Part shown: positions 62,337-64,000 of the stretch, piece after piece
How positions within the stretch are numbered: position 1 is the first letter of the stretch
Layout of the letters: every line of letters starts with the position of its first letter
Assembly (NCBI GenBank): GCA_002722955.1
Contig: PBMZ01000070.1
Span: forward strand, 1-64,000
Source: Planctomycetaceae bacterium
GTDB taxonomy: Bacteria > Planctomycetota > Planctomycetia > Planctomycetales > Planctomycetaceae
Direction of reading: 5' to 3'
Length of the DNA stretch: 64,000 nt
Program-made: the position numbers and the translations under genes
Notes under the pieces: generated by a model
What the model was told of the DNA's origin: nothing
The model's database searches: none
The model's input: only the letters and a program-made list of their open reading frames with translations

Positions 62337-62909
62337 TTAGGAAAGCTGCTTTTTGCGGCCAACCAAAGTGCGGATTCGTTCGGCGAGTAGTGCCGAATCG
62401 AAAGGCTTACGGAACGTTTCATTGAAGATGGTGCGATCAAATCCGCTCGCATTATCTTCATCGCTCAGTAGACCGATCAAAACCGTCTCGGTGTATTCCG
62501 TATTCTTGCGGAGGTTCTGGGCGATCATCAGGGCATCGTTGCGGCCCATGGCGAAGTCAACGACAACGCAATCTGGGTGCAAAGATTCGGCCTGAATACC
62601 GGCTTCGAAACCACTTTGAGCCACTTCGATCTTGAAGTCGTCGGTCGACATCAAATCGTTGAGGCTACCACGGATGGGTGCTTCGGCTCCAACGAGAAGA
62701 ATCTTGCCCATGGCTTCATCTTCAAGCTCGCCCAAAGGCATTCCGTGTTCTTTAAGAAAACGGATCAGGTGCTCCCGCGGAATTCGACGGTCTTGTGAAC
62801 CGGGAATTCGGTATCCGCGGAGTCGCCCTGAATCAAACCATTTGCTGACGGTGCGGGGTGCAACCTTGCAGATCTTAGCTACCTGTCCAGTAGTGAAGAT
62901 CGTTTTCAT
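62337..62909 (-). CDS. excisionase-type HTH fused to a degenerate receiver domain
   Basis: 190 residues. Start ATG 62909 has GGAG 8 nt upstream. Residues about 1-60 are a MerR/excisionase-type HTH: FTTGQVAKICKVAPRTVSKWFDSGRLRGYRIPGS, IPREHLIRFLKEHG. Residues about 66-188 are a receiver domain: KILLVGAEAPIRGSL, CVVVDFAMGRNDALMIAQNLR with the phosphoacceptor Asp, IGLLSDED with the Ser/Thr position, and FRKPFDSALLAERIRTLV with the conserved Lys. The acidic pair after the first strand (normally DD or DE) is missing (VGAE). DNA binding is likely; phosphorylation is doubtful. Its upstream region carries TTGGGTC repeats. Confidence 0.82.
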   Translation of the reverse strand: MKTIFTTGQVAKICKVAPRTVSKWFDSGRLRGYRIPGSQDRRIPREHLIRFLKEHGMPLGELEDEAMGKILLVGAEAPIRGSLNDLMSTDDFKIEVAQSGFEAGIQAESLHPDCVVVDFAMGRNDALMIAQNLRKNTEYTETVLIGLLSDEDNASGFDRTIFNETFRKPFDSALLAERIRTLVGRKKQLS

Positions 62910-63824
62910 TGCGGGCTCCAATCAAAATAACTATGCAAACCAGATTCTCATTACGACAATCAAGTTCGCACCCCCCTACGATGGCTGGCTCTCCTAGCCT
63001 TTGGGTCCTTGTCGAGAACCACCGAGGTCTTGGGTCGGGGCAAATCTCAGGGTTTGGGTCTAAGTCGTAGTTGATGAACAACTACATCGGCTGCCTGTAC
63101 ATGGGCAGTCGAGTAAAAGGGGATTTATTGGTAAGTCCGTTTCGGAAAATATCTCGGGAAGTTCCTTTTCCGCAGAGGGGCGGAGCGGTCCGGATTCAAT
63201 CGCCAAAGCATCCGGCTGCGTGCTGGAAACCAGCCGCCGTCCCCCTAGTTATCGGTTGGTCAAATCGTCTTGCTCGATTACTTCCTTGCAATCGGGAACC
63301 TTAGTCCCTGTGCAAGATTCCTTGCCAACCGTCTGAGTTATGTTTTCGGACCATCGGGGGTGAGGACTTTAAGTTTCTTGCCAGCAGTATGAAGAGTCTG
63401 GACTAATAACATGGCAAGGCTTCAAACGACCAAGACGATCAAGCCTTGTGGCGACGGATACAGCGATCAGAACTAAGCCCCTTGCTGTATCCGTGGTTAC
63501 GAACCTGCGCCATCTTCGCAATAGAGCACTTATGAGAATGATTGGTTCGCTACAGACAGTTGGGATGTGGTATTTCCCTCAGATTTGTGGATTTCATTCC
63601 TGACAAAGAATGCCAGGCTGAGTGGTCCGTATGCATGAAGCCGTGGGGTATTCGCCTTTGGACAATAGATATTCGCTTCAGCCAATTCTTGCCCGGCACG
63701 CAACGTTCAATACGTCACTGCAAACGCGAATCAAAACTAACTAGACTGTTTTGACATCCACATGGTTTACTAGAATTGTAAAGTGTTCGGTCTGCTGATA
63801 GCTGACTTTAACGATTGCGCAAAC
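62910..63824. other. 915-nt intergenic region without a gene, with hairpins
   Basis: The region between the divergent HTH-receiver and DUF1501 genes holds no convincing reading frame. Seen: three TTGGGTC repeats (63001, 63030, 63054); a stem CGGAAAA/TTTTCCG at 63143-63172; a stem GCTGG/CCAGC about 63222-63234; a perfect 10-bp stem CGGATACAGC/GCTGTATCCG at 63455-63493. No known structured RNA (tmRNA, RNase P, SRP) could be fitted. The size suggests a regulated or long untranslated region, or a decayed gene. Confidence 0.5.
63001..63060. promoter_or_regulatory. three direct TTGGGTC repeats upstream of the HTH-receiver gene
   Basis: TTGGGTC starts at 63001, 63030 and 63054, spaced 29 and 24 bp, 92-145 bp upstream of the regulator start codon. 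They may be operator sites, but only the repetition supports this. Confidence 0.4.
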
Positions 63825-64000
63825 ATGTCAGTTCAAAACCACCAATTTGAGAACCATGTATCACGTCGCCAACTTTTCCAAGTTAGCGGTAGCTTGCTAG
63901 GCATGAATCTGTGCGGATTACTTAATGCTCGCAATCTTCTAGCTGCATCAAAAGACGTCGTTAGGCCACCCCGTATACGGTCGTGTGTCTTTCTCTTCTA
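63825..64000 (+). CDS. DUF1501 protein, N-terminal part only
   Basis: The gene runs off the end of the window; 58 codons are visible. The N-terminus contains HVSRRQLFQVSGSLLGMNLCGLLNARNLLAA, a twin-arginine-type export signal (SRRQLF), then PRIRSCVFLF, the first strand of DUF1501 (usually followed by YGGPSHLDT-like sequence). DUF1501 proteins resemble sulfatase-fold enzymes without known activity and are very numerous in Planctomycetota. They usually follow a DUF1549/DUF1553 gene; here a 900-nt non-coding region precedes instead. Confidence 0.85.
   Translation, partial: MSVQNHQFENHVSRRQLFQVSGSLLGMNLCGLLNARNLLAASKDVVRPPRIRSCVFLF

Noticed and set aside
62910-63824. tmRNA, RNase P RNA or SRP RNA in the large gap
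   Set aside because: The conserved core sequences of these RNAs could not be found on either strand.

Overview
The window looks like a chromosomal segment of a member of the Planctomycetota, most likely Pirellulales. The evidence is the gene repertoire: a DUF1501 start, DUF1080, FG-GAP/ASPIC proteins with c-type haem motifs, DUF1573, DUF3467, a DnaJ-like/WD40/NPCBM giant protein, sialidases, a sulfatase relic and the excisionase-HTH plus receiver regulator. Genus-level placement is not possible from sequence reading alone. There is no rRNA; one tRNA gene was found.

Layout. 1-4328: right end of an integrated mobile element (small DNA-binding proteins, a 109-bp tandem repeat, a frameshifted replication-like gene, a tyrosine recombinase) that ends inside tRNA-Leu(UAA) at 4294-4378; its left end lies outside the window. 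4480-7613: radical SAM protein, CDP-alcohol phosphatidyltransferase, a family-2 glycosyltransferase and Mn-type superoxide dismutase. 7810-13999: a leftward cluster for an O-antigen-ligase-like TPR membrane protein, DUF1573 protein, a tetrahaem phosphoesterase-like lipoprotein and a DUF1080 protein. 14278-20050: DUF3467, cyclopropane-fatty-acid synthase, a frameshifted methyltransferase, an LCAT-like lipase and hypotheticals. 20138-29234: leftward series of two FG-GAP lipid-anchored or membrane proteins followed by the overlapping MoxR-DUF58-transglutaminase set. 29559-36766: zinc-ribbon membrane protein, THUMP-like methyltransferase, CbiM-PDGLE permease, aroB, nucleotidyltransferase, TctC-TctB fusion. 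36959-45396: the 1202-residue multidomain protein, a secreted hypothetical, a sulfatase relic, kdsA, a transglutaminase/TPR lipoprotein and a GspG-like protein with an apparent frameshift. 45895-63824: glmS, Gfo/Idh oxidoreductase, two sialidases, a beta-propeller lactonase-like protein, a PanF/YhdT-like sodium symporter pair, an LplT-PlsC-Aas fusion, an HpcH/HpaI aldolase, galU, a hypothetical and a one-component-like HTH-receiver regulator. 63825-64000: beginning of a DUF1501 protein.

How it fits together. kdsA, glmS, galU, the glycosyltransferase and the O-antigen-ligase-like protein all serve cell-envelope polysaccharide; cfa, the Aas fusion, the CDP-alcohol transferase and the LCAT-like lipase serve membrane lipid metabolism; the sialidases, DUF1080, DUF1501 and sulfatase relic point to glycan scavenging.

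The most unusual signal is not a gene. Between genes there are at least ten long inverted-repeat elements of several unrelated sequence families (arms about 14-38 bp), plus five copies of one AGAAGCCCGGC hairpin. Two families recur with matched changes in both arms, and one family abuts or supplies the stop codons of the genes on both sides. I know no name for them. Three genes show an apparent one-base loss (near 2385, 16455 and 45250), which may be real decay or assembly error.
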